DNA of 64,000 bases from Betaproteobacteria bacterium (lineage in GTDB: Bacteria; Pseudomonadota; Gammaproteobacteria; Burkholderiales; Casimicrobiaceae). Positions 40,177-50,122 of the stretch are shown here, piece after piece (position 1 is the stretch's first letter; every line of letters begins with the position of its first letter). Under the pieces are notes generated by a model. It was not told where the DNA came from and did no database searches. It saw nothing but the letters and a program-made list of their open reading frames with translations. Where the stretch lies: positions 40,497 through 104,496 of the forward strand of contig PLYT01000008.1 of the NCBI GenBank assembly GCA_003153475.1, in the 5' to 3' direction. The translations under genes and the position numbers were made by a program.

Positions 40177-41418
40177 ATGATCGCGCGCAACACCCGCCTC
40201 AAATATCTCCCTGTACTCGTCCTTGGCGCGTTGCTCGCCGTGGGGGCGGCCGCGGCGTTTGCCGCCGGGCCGAAGGCCTACGTCGGCAACTTCAAGGATA
40301 GTACGGTCAGCGTCATCGACACGGCCACCGGCGCGGTCACCGGGACCGTGCCGGTCGCCGCCGGGCCGCACGGCATGACGGTGACGCCCGACGGCAAGAC
40401 CGTCTACGTCAGCGGTGACGAGTCATCGACGGTCAGCGTGATCGATACGGCGACCGATCGCGTGACCGGCACGATCGAGGTCGGCAAGACGCCGCACGGT
40501 CTGGCGATGCAGCCCGACGGCCGCGTCCTGCTGGTCGCCGTCTACGGCGAGGACCGGGTCGCGTTCATCGACGCGGCGAGCCACGCGATCGTAGCCTCGG
40601 TCGCCGTGCCCAAGCCGCACACGATTGCCATCCGGCCCGACGGCAAATTGGCGTACGTGGCATCGCAGCAGCCAGGGAAGTTCGCGCTGGTCGTCGTCGA
40701 TCTCGCCACTCGCGCGACGGTGCGCGCGATCGCGCTCGACAAGCCGCCGCGCGACCCCGAGTTTTCCTATGACGGCAAGGCGCTGTATTACACGATGGCG
40801 GGGATTAATGCGGTGCAAGTTCTCGACCCCGCGAACGACCAGGTCGTGGCGACCGTGCCGACCGGCGCGTCGCCCCACATCGCCGCCTATTTTCGCGGCG
40901 CCCCTGTGGCGACGGCCGTAGTGCAGGGTCCGGGCGAGCTGCTGCTGTTCGACCCTGCCACCCACGCGCCGATTCGCTCGATCGAGGTCGGCAAGCAGCC
41001 GCACTGGGTGGCGGCAAGCGGTGATGGCAAGCGGGCCTACGTGACCAACGAGGGCTCGAACGACGTGAGCGTCGTCGACCTCGCGAGCGGGCAGGTGACG
41101 ACGATCGCCGTCGGCAACGCGCCGCGCAAAGTCGTCGTGCAGCAGCCGGCGACCGGGGTAGCGGGCACCGCGACGGTATCGATCGCCAACTTCGCGTTCA
41201 TGCCGGCGGAGCTGACCGTCGCGACCGGCGACACGGTGACGTGGAGCAACGACGACGGCGCGCCGCATGGTCTCGCCTACAAGGACGGCGCGCAGGGCAC
41301 CAATTTGCTGCTGCCGGGCGCCAAATTCGCGCGCACCTTCGATCGGGCCGGCAGCTACGATTACATCTGCACCGTTCATCCCTACATGAGCGGCAAGGTC
41401 ATCGTCCGCGCGCCCTGA
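40177..41418 (+). CDS. YVTN-family beta-propeller protein with C-terminal cupredoxin domain
   Basis: Repeated YVGNFKDSTVSVIDTATGAVTGTVPVAAGPHGMTVTPDG-type units; C-terminal NFAFMPAELTVATGDTVTWSNDDGAPHGL...CTVHPYMSG Cu-site motif. Confidence 0.92.
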   Translation: MIARNTRLKYLPVLVLGALLAVGAAAAFAAGPKAYVGNFKDSTVSVIDTATGAVTGTVPVAAGPHGMTVTPDGKTVYVSGDESSTVSVIDTATDRVTGTIEVGKTPHGLAMQPDGRVLLVAVYGEDRVAFIDAASHAIVASVAVPKPHTIAIRPDGKLAYVASQQPGKFALVVVDLATRATVRAIALDKPPRDPEFSYDGKALYYTMAGINAVQVLDPANDQVVATVPTGASPHIAAYFRGAPVATAVVQGPGELLLFDPATHAPIRSIEVGKQPHWVAASGDGKRAYVTNEGSNDVSVVDLASGQVTTIAVGNAPRKVVVQQPATGVAGTATVSIANFAFMPAELTVATGDTVTWSNDDGAPHGLAYKDGAQGTNLLLPGAKFARTFDRAGSYDYICTVHPYMSGKVIVRAP

Positions 41419-41425
41419 GCCGCGG

Positions 41426-42868
41426 TCAGAGCAGCGGGCCCAGGAGCCGCGCCAGGTTCTCCGCGACCTTGATCGCCGCCGGCCGCTGCGACCAGCCGGC
41501 CGGATCGAGCATCTGTCCGTCGCGCAAATAGCGCGCCTGTTCGCGCGCCAGGCTCGCGCACACGTTGGTGTCGTAGAGCAGCACGACGACTTCGGCATTC
41601 AACGCGAACGAGCGGATATCAAGGTTCGAGGAGCCGATCCAGGCGATCGCATCGTCGATGGTCACGTGTTTGGCGTGCAGGAAGCGCTTGCCATAGCGGC
41701 AGATCTTGACCCCGGCACCGAGCAGCTCGTCGTAGTACGAGCGTTGCGCCAGACAGACCAGTATCTGGTCCATCGGCAGCGGCACCACCAGCGTCACGTC
41801 GATGCCGCGCAGCACTGCCGTCTGCAGTGCCTGCAGCAACGCCTCGTCGGGCACCATGTAGGGCATGGTGATGACAATGCGTCGGGCGGCGGCGTGGATC
41901 AGTGACACGATCAGGCGCTGGTTGTTCTCGCGCGGATAGCCGGGACCGCTGGGCAATGTCTGCGCCGTCACGTCGCCCTCGATTCGCGGATCCGGAAAGT
42001 AGCGCATATCCGACAGAGTCTCGCCGGTTTCGACATACCAATCTTCGACAAAAACCGCCTGCAGCTCGAGGGCAATCGGCCCGCTGAGGCGGACGTTCAG
42101 CTCCTCGTAGGTGAGACCGCGCTTGAAAGTCGCGTCGACCAGATTCTGCGATCCGGTGTACGCGACGCGGCCGTCGATCACGGCGATCTTGCGGTGGTTG
42201 CGCAGATCGATGCGACCGGTGCGGCGGCGGAAGAAGCCCACGCGCATCGTCTCCTCGGCCAGAATTCCGGCTGCCAACAGGCGCGGCAGCATCCGCCCGA
42301 AATCCGGGCGCGATCCCAGCGAATCGGCCAGCAGCCGGCAGACGACGCCGCGGTCGACGGCCCGCGTCAATGCTTCGATGACGCGCGCCATCGTGGCATC
42401 GTCGGCCACGATATAGAACAGCAGGTGCACGTGGTCGTGCGCCATGTCGATGTCGTCGATCAGACGGTCGATCGTCCCGTCGTAGTCCGACAGGATCGCG
42501 GCGGAATTGCCGCCCAGTATCGGCAGGCGGCCGAGATTTTCCGCCAGCGTCACCGCGTGGTCGAGCGTCGGGCCGAGCTGCGGATGGAAGATGTTCGGGT
42601 CGTTGCCGAGGCGCTGGTAGACCGGTTTGCAGAGCGTCATGAACTCGACATGGCGCTGGATGCGCCAGGCCGGCAACGTCGGCCTACCGATCAGCAGATA
42701 CAGCGCGACGCCGATCGCGGGCTCGAAAAAGATCAGCAGCAGCCAGCCCTTCGCCGCTTCGGGCGAGCGGCGGAAGGGGACGACGACGATCATCGCGATG
42801 CGTACCGCCCATTCGACGGCGAAAAAAACGTTGACCCAGAAGGTCTGGTCGGTGAGAAGCGCGGGCAT
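41426..42868 (-). CDS. cls: Cardiolipin synthase (PLD superfamily)
   Basis: Two HKD-like motifs (NHRKIAVIDGRVAYTGSQN, HAKHVTIDDAIAWIGSSNLD) and N-terminal TM. Confidence 0.93.
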   Translation of the reverse strand: MPALLTDQTFWVNVFFAVEWAVRIAMIVVVPFRRSPEAAKGWLLLIFFEPAIGVALYLLIGRPTLPAWRIQRHVEFMTLCKPVYQRLGNDPNIFHPQLGPTLDHAVTLAENLGRLPILGGNSAAILSDYDGTIDRLIDDIDMAHDHVHLLFYIVADDATMARVIEALTRAVDRGVVCRLLADSLGSRPDFGRMLPRLLAAGILAEETMRVGFFRRRTGRIDLRNHRKIAVIDGRVAYTGSQNLVDATFKRGLTYEELNVRLSGPIALELQAVFVEDWYVETGETLSDMRYFPDPRIEGDVTAQTLPSGPGYPRENNQRLIVSLIHAAARRIVITMPYMVPDEALLQALQTAVLRGIDVTLVVPLPMDQILVCLAQRSYYDELLGAGVKICRYGKRFLHAKHVTIDDAIAWIGSSNLDIRSFALNAEVVVLLYDTNVCASLAREQARYLRDGQMLDPAGWSQRPAAIKVAENLARLLGPLL

Positions 42869-42917
42869 GTTCGAATGATACGATGCAGCGTGGCCCGGAG
42901 GCGTTCGCCTCCAGTTC

Positions 42918-42935
42918 GGGCGCGTAGCTCAGTTG
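42918..42935 (+). other. 18-nt tRNA 5'-end-like fragment GGGCGCGTAGCTCAGTTG
   Basis: Matches acceptor/D-arm start of many tRNAs (G..TAGCTCAGTTG) but no complete cloverleaf follows. Confidence 0.35.
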
Positions 42936-42954
42936 CGAATGGTGGGAATCCAGG

Positions 42955-43737
42955 ATGAAACTCAAAGACAAGTGCGCGATCGTCACCGGTGCGGCAAGCG
43001 GCATCGGCCGGGAAATCGCGATGACGTTCGCGCGCGAAGGCGCGAAGGTGGCGATCGCCGACCTGAACAAGGTGGCCGCCGATGCGTGTGCCGGAGAGAT
43101 CCGCGCAGCGGGCGGCCAGGCGATCGGTGTGGCGATGGACGTGACCGATGAGCGAGCGGTCAACGATGGCGTCGCAGCGGCGGTCGCGGCGTTGGGCGGT
43201 GTCGATATTCTGGTCAGCAATGCCGGCATCCAGATCGTGCATCCGCTGGAGGAATTCAGCTATGCCGAGTGGAAGAAGCTGATGGCGATTCACGTCGACG
43301 GCGCGTTTCTGACGACCAGGGCCTGTCTGACGCAGATGTACGGCTCGGGCCGCGGCGGCAGCATTATTTACATGGGTTCGATCCACTCGAAGGAAGCGTC
43401 GCTGCTCAAGGCGCCCTACGTCACCGCCAAGCACGGACTGATCGGTCTGGCCAAGGTCGTCGCCAAGGAGGGCGCCAGGCACGGTGTGCGCTCGAATGTC
43501 ATCTGCCCGGGTTTCGTGCGCACGCCGCTGGTCGACAAGCAGATCCCCGAACAGGCGAAAACGCTGGGCATTTCCGAGGACGATGTCATCAAGAAGGTGA
43601 TGCTCAAGGACACCGTCGACGGACAATTCACGACCGTGCAGGACGTCGCTGAAGTCGCGCTGTTTTTCGCCTCATTCCCGTCGAACGCACTCACCGGCCA
43701 GTCGCTGGTCGTCAGCCATGGCTGGTTCATGCAGTAA
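42955..43737 (+). CDS. 3-hydroxybutyrate dehydrogenase (SDR family)
   Basis: [69 protein letters not shown]. Confidence 0.9.
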   Translation: MKLKDKCAIVTGAASGIGREIAMTFAREGAKVAIADLNKVAADACAGEIRAAGGQAIGVAMDVTDERAVNDGVAAAVAALGGVDILVSNAGIQIVHPLEEFSYAEWKKLMAIHVDGAFLTTRACLTQMYGSGRGGSIIYMGSIHSKEASLLKAPYVTAKHGLIGLAKVVAKEGARHGVRSNVICPGFVRTPLVDKQIPEQAKTLGISEDDVIKKVMLKDTVDGQFTTVQDVAEVALFFASFPSNALTGQSLVVSHGWFMQ

Positions 43738-43859
43738 TCGGCTATCCGCGCGATTGCCTCTTGCCGCGGGGGCGCTACGCCAGCGGTCGCGTCAGCTGCA
43801 GCAGAACTTGCCGGCAGCGCCGGCGCGCGGTGCGCAACCGCATCCGGCCCGGAGTCGTT

Positions 43860-44264
43860 TTATACGATTGTCCTTTTGGGCCGGACATTGGGCTTCGGCA
43901 TGACCGACACTTGGCGCTCGGGCTCCGCGCTGGGGGAGCCATCCGCCGTGCAGGCGAGCGCACCATGCCCGCCTTCGACGCCGGCGTCGCAGCAGTTTTC
44001 GGACAGATAGCCGACCAGCGCGCGCATGGCGGCGAAGCCGGGCGAATAACGGATATAGCGACCCTGCTGCCGTGCCGACACCAGGCCGGCCATTGCCAGC
44101 TCCTTGACGTGGAACGACAAGGTCGCCGGCGGCAGGCCGAGCTTTCTGCCGATGTCGCCGGCGGGGAGCCCGGCCCGGCCATGCTCGACCAGCAGGCGAA
44201 ATATGCGCAGCCGGGTTTCCTGGGCCAAGGCGCCGAGCGCATTCACAACCGACTTGATTTCCAC
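43860..44264 (-). CDS. ArsR-family HTH transcriptional regulator
   Basis: ALAQETRLRIFRLLVEHGRAGLPAGDIGRKLGLPPATLSFHVKELAMAGLVSARQQGRYIRYS. Confidence 0.9.
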   Translation of the reverse strand: MEIKSVVNALGALAQETRLRIFRLLVEHGRAGLPAGDIGRKLGLPPATLSFHVKELAMAGLVSARQQGRYIRYSPGFAAMRALVGYLSENCCDAGVEGGHGALACTADGSPSAEPERQVSVMPKPNVRPKRTIV

Positions 44265-44266
44265 AT

Positions 44267-44282
44267 TTCCAAAATAATGGAA
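44267..44282. promoter_or_regulatory. Candidate ArsR operator TTCCA-N6-TGGAA
   Basis: Inverted repeat in AT-rich DNA directly upstream of the arsR start codon. Confidence 0.45.
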
Positions 44283-44290
44283 TTATATGG

Positions 44291-45898
44291 TCACGTCAAT
44301 AACTTCCCCCCCGTTTTCTGGCTCCTCCACCAGCGCCAGAAGAGCCAAGGTATGCCAGCCAGCGAAACGGCCGCCCACAGGACGACCGCCAAGGCGCTAC
44401 GGCTCGGCCGGTCGGGAAGCAGATCCGGGTCGCGGAGCTCGGGCGGAAAGGGGCGCGGCGGCACCGGAATGATCTTGGCCTGACTGCGATCCTTGGGCAG
44501 TCGCGCCATGTATTCGGAGCCGGCCACGACGGCGAAATCGCCCCAGACGCGGCTCGACGGCAGTTGCGGAATGCCCAGCCATACCAGCGCCTCAATGTCG
44601 TCGGCGAGCATCGACTCGAAAGATGTGAGCTCGCGCGAGGTTTCCCGCCTGGCGAGTCGCAACAGATCGGCGGCGGTTTCCTCGAATGCTGCGGCGGGGA
44701 ACAGCCGGGTGGCGTCCTCGCTCAGGTAATCGAAGGCCTGGCGCGCCTTGACGATGCTCCGGTCGTGAATCGCGAACCAGGGCAGGCCCAGCCACGCCAG
44801 CAGGCGACTGGTCGGGCCGCGCGCATGGACATTCCAGCCGAGCGCGCGCAGTGCGTCGATGCCGATGCCGGCGCAGTTCATCGTCACATTGCCGTAGACG
44901 AGCTGATGGCGGTAGAACTGGTTGTAGACGCGGTTGAGTGCGCCCTGCACCTGGCTTGCCGTGCGCTCGCGATCCAGGATCGCGACCAGGAGATGCGTGG
45001 GCCGGTACCAGGCCTGGCCGCTGTTCAGGTCGGCCAGATAGCGGTCGAGCGGCAGTGCGGCGGCGATGATCCCTTTTTCGCTGAACAGATCGAGCGTATA
45101 GAAATTGTTGGCCAGCCAATCGTCGATGGCGCCGTTGGCCCCGACGCGGCCGGTCACGATCGTAAAGTGGCCGCCGTGGGCTTCGTCGTCATCACCCTGC
45201 GCGCCGTTGAGCAGCAGGGCCAGAACCGCCTTGCCGTCGCTGTGCCCGGCGGCGCCCGGTGTTCGCTCCCACAGCGTCGTTGCGGCGAAGCCGCTGGTCG
45301 CGCCGCCTCGCGGCTCGGCGCGAAGCAGACGGCGGATCGCCTCGGGCGATGCTGCGGCGCCAGCGCCGGGCGACGGCGCGGCGACATCCGTGTGAAGCCG
45401 AAAATCTTCGGGCCATATCGAGCGTGCGGTGAACTTGCCGTCGGCGATCTCACCACGGACCTTCAGCGCCCGCCCGGCGAAATAGGCGATGGAGGTCGCG
45501 TTGTAATACGAGCGATTGAGCGGGATTTTGGGCACGACGTCGAACGCCATCGTCATGCCCTCGGCCGTGATCTCTTTACCGGTCGCGTCGAGTCGAGCGC
45601 CGCGCAGGACCGCCGGCGAGCCGACCCAGACCAGCGTCGGATAGTCGGCCGAGCTGCCGGGCGCATGATCGGCTGCCCAGCGCGCCACGTCGTCGAAGGC
45701 GCTCATCCCGCGGGCAAATCCGGCAACCGGAAGGGCGGGCTGAGGCACGGCAATCGGCTGGTCGCGAAAATACCAAAGCGCCTGCGGCAGGGCGTTGCCA
45801 TCAGCGCAATGTCCGTCGGTCAGGCGGAAATCGCGGGCGCGATAAAGACCGATGTCGCCGTCACCGGTGGCCCACTGATGCGTTTGGCGCTCGGTCAC
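44291..45898 (-). CDS. Uncharacterised protein, possible permuted papain-like (NlpC/P60-like) fold, C-terminal TM; coupled to opgH
   Basis: GTG start about 10 bp after opgH stop; GGHFTIVTGRV ... VTMNCAGIGIDALRALGW (His then Asn-Cys order); C-terminal LAVVLWAAVSLAGIPWLFWRWW. Confidence 0.6.
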   Translation of the reverse strand: MTERQTHQWATGDGDIGLYRARDFRLTDGHCADGNALPQALWYFRDQPIAVPQPALPVAGFARGMSAFDDVARWAADHAPGSSADYPTLVWVGSPAVLRGARLDATGKEITAEGMTMAFDVVPKIPLNRSYYNATSIAYFAGRALKVRGEIADGKFTARSIWPEDFRLHTDVAAPSPGAGAAASPEAIRRLLRAEPRGGATSGFAATTLWERTPGAAGHSDGKAVLALLLNGAQGDDDEAHGGHFTIVTGRVGANGAIDDWLANNFYTLDLFSEKGIIAAALPLDRYLADLNSGQAWYRPTHLLVAILDRERTASQVQGALNRVYNQFYRHQLVYGNVTMNCAGIGIDALRALGWNVHARGPTSRLLAWLGLPWFAIHDRSIVKARQAFDYLSEDATRLFPAAAFEETAADLLRLARRETSRELTSFESMLADDIEALVWLGIPQLPSSRVWGDFAVVAGSEYMARLPKDRSQAKIIPVPPRPFPPELRDPDLLPDRPSRSALAVVLWAAVSLAGIPWLFWRWWRSQKTGGKLLT

Positions 45899-45908
45899 GC
45901 CAGCCGTC

Positions 45909-48515
45909 TCAGACGTTGGCCGGCGACCGCATGTCGGCACCGGCTGGGCGGTGCGGCAGCGCAGCGATGACCACGCCCGTTCGGCGCGGCGATGCCATCG
46001 CGTCGCGCCACGTGGAGTGCGCGTCGGGCGAAGTCCAGACGCGCCAATGCAGGCGTGACAGGGCAATCGGATCGCCGAGCAGGCGGAGCTTCGCGCCCGC
46101 GCTCAAGGCATCGGGTCCTTCGACCAGGGCGGCATCTACTTTCTGCAGTCGGTTATTTTGGCCAAGCGCGGTCCGGCTGAATCGGGCGACGGCGGCGGCG
46201 CACGCCAGCGCGTTGGTGGCAGGGTCGATGATCGCGTCGACAAAGCCGGGGGGCGCCGGCGCGGCGGCGACCGCGCGCATCATCGCAATAATTTCCACCG
46301 GCGGTCGCGTCTCTTCCGGAATGAGGAACAGATGTGCCGCGCGCAGCCGGCGGCCTAATCGCAGGCGGCTCGTGTAGACCGAAAGCGGTATCGATAGCAT
46401 CAGGGCGCCGACGATCGGCAACAGCCACCAGAGAAACGATGGACTGAGCCAATACACGCCGGCGGCCCAAAGCACCCCCAGCAGCGTATGTGCGCCATGC
46501 CGCCGCAGCGCTTCGCGCCAGGTCGTCTCCGCATCCTCGCGCGTCGGAGACTTCCATTGGATCGCCCAGCCGACAAAAGCGCTGACGACGAATTGCGAGT
46601 GGAACAGCATGCGTATCGGCGCGAGCATCGCCGAGATCAGCATCTCTCCGAGCACGCTGACGCCAAGACGTGCGCTGCCTCCGTAGTCGGCTGCGTCGCG
46701 CACGACGATAAGCAGGGCGCCGAGCACTTTGGGCAGAAACAGCAGGACGGCCGTCGCCGAGAAAAGAGCGATCGCCCATTCCGGGTGCCACTCGGGCCAC
46801 AACGGGAAAAGCTGGAATGGCGCGATGAAATACTTTGGGGCGCTCAGGGTGTGAACGGCCAGCAGGGCTGTCGACAGGATCAGCGAAGCGAACCACAACA
46901 GGGCGGAAAGATAAGCCATGACGCCGCTCATGAAGACCGCGCGGTGGGCCGCGTGCAAGCCGCGCATCAGGAACAGGCGGAAATTCATCAGATTGCCGCG
47001 ACACCAGCGACGGTCGCGCGTGAGCTCGTCGACGAGGTTCGGCGGCATCTCTTCGTAGCTGCCGTCAAGATCGTAGGCGATCATCACCCGCCACCCCGCG
47101 CGTCGCATCAGCGCCGCCTCGACGAAATCGTGCGACAGGATTTCTCCGGACAGCGTACCGTGACCCGGCAAGCGACCGAGCGCGCAATTCTGCATGAACG
47201 GCACGACGCGAATGATGGCGTTGTGCCCCCAGTAATGCGATTCGCCGAGCTGCCAGAAGTGCAGACCCGCGGTGAACAACGGGCCGTAAACGCTGGTCGC
47301 GAACTGCTGGACTCGGGCGAAAAGCGTTTCGCGTCCGGCCGCGTGCGGCGCCGTCTGGACGATGCCGACATCGGGATTGGCGTCGATCAGCCGCAACAGC
47401 TCGGTGAGACAGGCGCCGCTCATGATGCTGTCGGCATCGAGCACGACCATGTACCGATAGCGACTGCCCCAGCGCCGGCAGAAATCGGCGATGTTGCCGC
47501 TCTTGCGCTTGATGCGATGCTGCCGCCATCGGTAGAAAACGCGGTCGAACCCGTCCACGGCGCGGCACATCGCCAGCCAGGCATCGAGCTCGGCGACGCG
47601 TATGTCGGCGTTGCTGCTGTCGGAGAGCACGAAAAAATCGAAATGCGCGAGCTCGCCGGTGCGGGCCAGCGACGCGTAGCTGGCGGCAAGTCCGGCGAAG
47701 ACCCGCGACACGTTTTCGTTGCAGATCGGCATGACGATCGCGACGCGGGCGTCGGGATCGATCGGCGCGTCTCGCGCCGCACCGGCGGTGATCGCATAGC
47801 GGTCGGTTCCGAACACGAGCAGAACAAAGCCCGCCATCGCCGTCCAGAAGCCGGCCGAAACCCATCCGAACAGAATCGCGAACAGGACGAGTATCGCGAT
47901 CTCGAGCGGCTGGCGACCATGATAGGGAAGGACGGCGACCATGAAATTGCTCGCGATATAAGTCTGCGAGACGATGAGTCCCATCAGCACAGAGCGCCGG
48001 AACGTCGCCACGCGACGCCATGCCTCGCGACCTTCGGGCGCGCGTCGGATGCCATCGCCGCCCGCGGCGTGGGGACCTGCCGGCGCGTTCGCGGGCGCCT
48101 CGTCGCGGCCTGCAAGCCGCCGCAGCCACCGCATCAGGGGCCCGCGTGGCCAGGCGCGCGGCACCATCGAGGTACGCGTCAGCGGCGGCGCCGTGACTAG
48201 ACGGTCGCGACCGAGAGCGTCGTGAGCGAGCGGCGGATGGACGGCGTCGTCCGTCGCATAAGCGAGCTCGAGGCGGCGGCGGATCGATGCCAATGCGGGG
48301 TTGTCGGGATCGACGGCGCCGTCGCCGCCGGCCAAGGCTGCCTGCAGCGACAGCATCGTCGCGCGGACCGAGTCGTCGGAGCCGGCCTCGGCCGCGACGA
48401 GCCGCAGCAGCGCAGCACGTTGTTCGGGAGCGAGCGGGAGTCGATCCAGGTAACGGATAGAGACCGCGGCGGCATCGTCTGCGCCGGCTAGTCCGGTGGA
48501 AGGATGTAGCTCCAC
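45909..48515 (-). CDS. opgH: Glucans biosynthesis glucosyltransferase OpgH/MdoH
   Basis: VAIVMPICNENVSRVFAGLAASY, YMVVLDADSIMSGACLTEL, WCRGNLMNFRLF; multi-TM GT2; GTG start overlapping opgG end. Confidence 0.94.
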   Translation of the reverse strand: MELHPSTGLAGADDAAAVSIRYLDRLPLAPEQRAALLRLVAAEAGSDDSVRATMLSLQAALAGGDGAVDPDNPALASIRRRLELAYATDDAVHPPLAHDALGRDRLVTAPPLTRTSMVPRAWPRGPLMRWLRRLAGRDEAPANAPAGPHAAGGDGIRRAPEGREAWRRVATFRRSVLMGLIVSQTYIASNFMVAVLPYHGRQPLEIAILVLFAILFGWVSAGFWTAMAGFVLLVFGTDRYAITAGAARDAPIDPDARVAIVMPICNENVSRVFAGLAASYASLARTGELAHFDFFVLSDSSNADIRVAELDAWLAMCRAVDGFDRVFYRWRQHRIKRKSGNIADFCRRWGSRYRYMVVLDADSIMSGACLTELLRLIDANPDVGIVQTAPHAAGRETLFARVQQFATSVYGPLFTAGLHFWQLGESHYWGHNAIIRVVPFMQNCALGRLPGHGTLSGEILSHDFVEAALMRRAGWRVMIAYDLDGSYEEMPPNLVDELTRDRRWCRGNLMNFRLFLMRGLHAAHRAVFMSGVMAYLSALLWFASLILSTALLAVHTLSAPKYFIAPFQLFPLWPEWHPEWAIALFSATAVLLFLPKVLGALLIVVRDAADYGGSARLGVSVLGEMLISAMLAPIRMLFHSQFVVSAFVGWAIQWKSPTREDAETTWREALRRHGAHTLLGVLWAAGVYWLSPSFLWWLLPIVGALMLSIPLSVYTSRLRLGRRLRAAHLFLIPEETRPPVEIIAMMRAVAAAPAPPGFVDAIIDPATNALACAAAVARFSRTALGQNNRLQKVDAALVEGPDALSAGAKLRLLGDPIALSRLHWRVWTSPDAHSTWRDAMASPRRTGVVIAALPHRPAGADMRSPANV

Positions 48516-50047
48516 GTTTCCGACACCGCGTTGTTGCCGCCGCGCAGGTAGGCGCGCAGTTCGACCGGCTTGTTCTGATCGCGACGCTTGACGCGCAGTG
48601 CCAGGCGCCAGCCGCTCGCAACCTCGTTGCGATGCCCGATCAGCTCCACGACTTCGCCGTTGGCGTCGGCTGAGGCGATGCCCTCGACCTTGGCATCGGC
48701 CGGCAGCTTGCGCAGCGCAGGCCCGTCGAAATCGATGACGAAGCCGATGCTGCCGTCGTCGTTGCGGACAAAGCCGCGGCCACGCCGCGTTTGCGTTACC
48801 CAGGAGGTCGGCGGCCGGATCCAGCCGTCCTTCTGCCACAGAATGCGGTATTCAATATCGTACGGCTGCTGCGGGATCGGGGCCTTGTCGGGCACCCAGT
48901 AGGCGACGATGTCGTCATTGGTCTCGTCGGGGCTGGGAATCTGCACCAGCTCCACTCTTCCGGTTCCCCACAATCCCTTGGGCTCGATCCATGCGCTCGG
49001 TCGAAGATCATAGCGGGCCTCCAGATCCTCGTAGTGTTCGAAGTCGCGATCGCGCTGCAGGATCCCGAACCCGGAGGGATTCGCCACCGTGAACGACGTC
49101 ACCAGCAGGCGTTTCGGGTTCACCAGTGGTCGCCAGATCCATTCGCCGCTTCCGGACGCAATCGACAGACCATCGGAGTCGTGGACCTCGGGTCGGTAGT
49201 CGTCGCGGACCGCACGCTGGTTTTCACCGAAGAAATACATCGTCGTCAGCGGCGCGATGCCGGGCTTGCTGACGAATTCGCGCAGAAAGAGCCGAGCCTT
49301 GACGTCGATCGCCGTATCGACACCGGGCTTGACGATGAAGCTGTAGGCGCCGGTCACGCGCCGCGAGTCGAGCAGCGCAAAGATCGTGAGCTCGGTCGCT
49401 CCCGGCGAAGGCCGCCTGATCCAGAACTCGACGAACTGGGGAAACTCTTCGCCCGAGCCGAGCGCGGTGTCGACGGCAAGTCCGCGCGCCGACAATCCAT
49501 AGCGCTGGCCCTTGCCAAGCGCGCGAAAATAGCTGGCGCCGAGAAACACCAGCACCTCATCCTTGTATTTGGGCGAATTGATCGCGTAATGGACGCGGAA
49601 TCCCGCGAAGCCCAGGTTGCGCATTTCGCGCGGATCGATGGTGTTGGCGCCGTAATCGAACAGGTCGGGACTGAACCGCACTTCACGCGCGACATCGCCG
49701 ACCAGCTCATTGATCTTGACCGGGTCCTTGAAGTACTGCCCCTCGTGAAAGAATGTGATCTCGAACGGCAGTCCCTCGGGACGCCAGAGCGAGCGATCCG
49801 GCTTGAAGCGAATGTCGCGGAATTGGTCGTAGTCGAGGCGGGCGAGTGCGTCCGGCAGCTTGTCGGTGCGCACTTTGTATGAGGTCGCCGCGCGCTGCGC
49901 CGCGATTTTCGCGACGTCGTCGAAGCCGAACGCGAATGCAAGCGGCGCCGACAACAGCATCGCCGCGGCAAATAGCGCCACGAACGGGAGGGCCCAGTGC
50001 TTGCCGTTGCGCTGCCTTCCGCTCGGGATCGAACCGCTGGCGATCAT
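48488..50047 (-). CDS. opgG: Glucan biosynthesis protein G (OpgG/MdoG)
   Basis: Signal/TM N-terminus, FGFDDVAKIAAQRAATSYK, YDQFRDIRFKPDRSLWR, LDSRRVTGAYSFIVKPG, GEWIWRPLVNPKRL. Confidence 0.94.
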   Translation of the reverse strand: MIASGSIPSGRQRNGKHWALPFVALFAAAMLLSAPLAFAFGFDDVAKIAAQRAATSYKVRTDKLPDALARLDYDQFRDIRFKPDRSLWRPEGLPFEITFFHEGQYFKDPVKINELVGDVAREVRFSPDLFDYGANTIDPREMRNLGFAGFRVHYAINSPKYKDEVLVFLGASYFRALGKGQRYGLSARGLAVDTALGSGEEFPQFVEFWIRRPSPGATELTIFALLDSRRVTGAYSFIVKPGVDTAIDVKARLFLREFVSKPGIAPLTTMYFFGENQRAVRDDYRPEVHDSDGLSIASGSGEWIWRPLVNPKRLLVTSFTVANPSGFGILQRDRDFEHYEDLEARYDLRPSAWIEPKGLWGTGRVELVQIPSPDETNDDIVAYWVPDKAPIPQQPYDIEYRILWQKDGWIRPPTSWVTQTRRGRGFVRNDDGSIGFVIDFDGPALRKLPADAKVEGIASADANGEVVELIGHRNEVASGWRLALRVKRRDQNKPVELRAYLRGGNNAVSETWSYILPPD

Positions 50048-50122
50048 GCCCGTATGCCCGGTTGCAAAAGGTTTATCGGCGATGGCAACGTCGAATATCG
50101 CGCAGGCGACCGATCGTCAACG

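Noticed and set aside
40260-41140. Internal DNA repetition in the YVTN gene
   Set aside because: Explained by beta-propeller repeat units at protein level.
46488-48200. 570-aa plus ORF opposite opgH
   Set aside because: Shadow ORF; opgH frame contains GT2 motifs.
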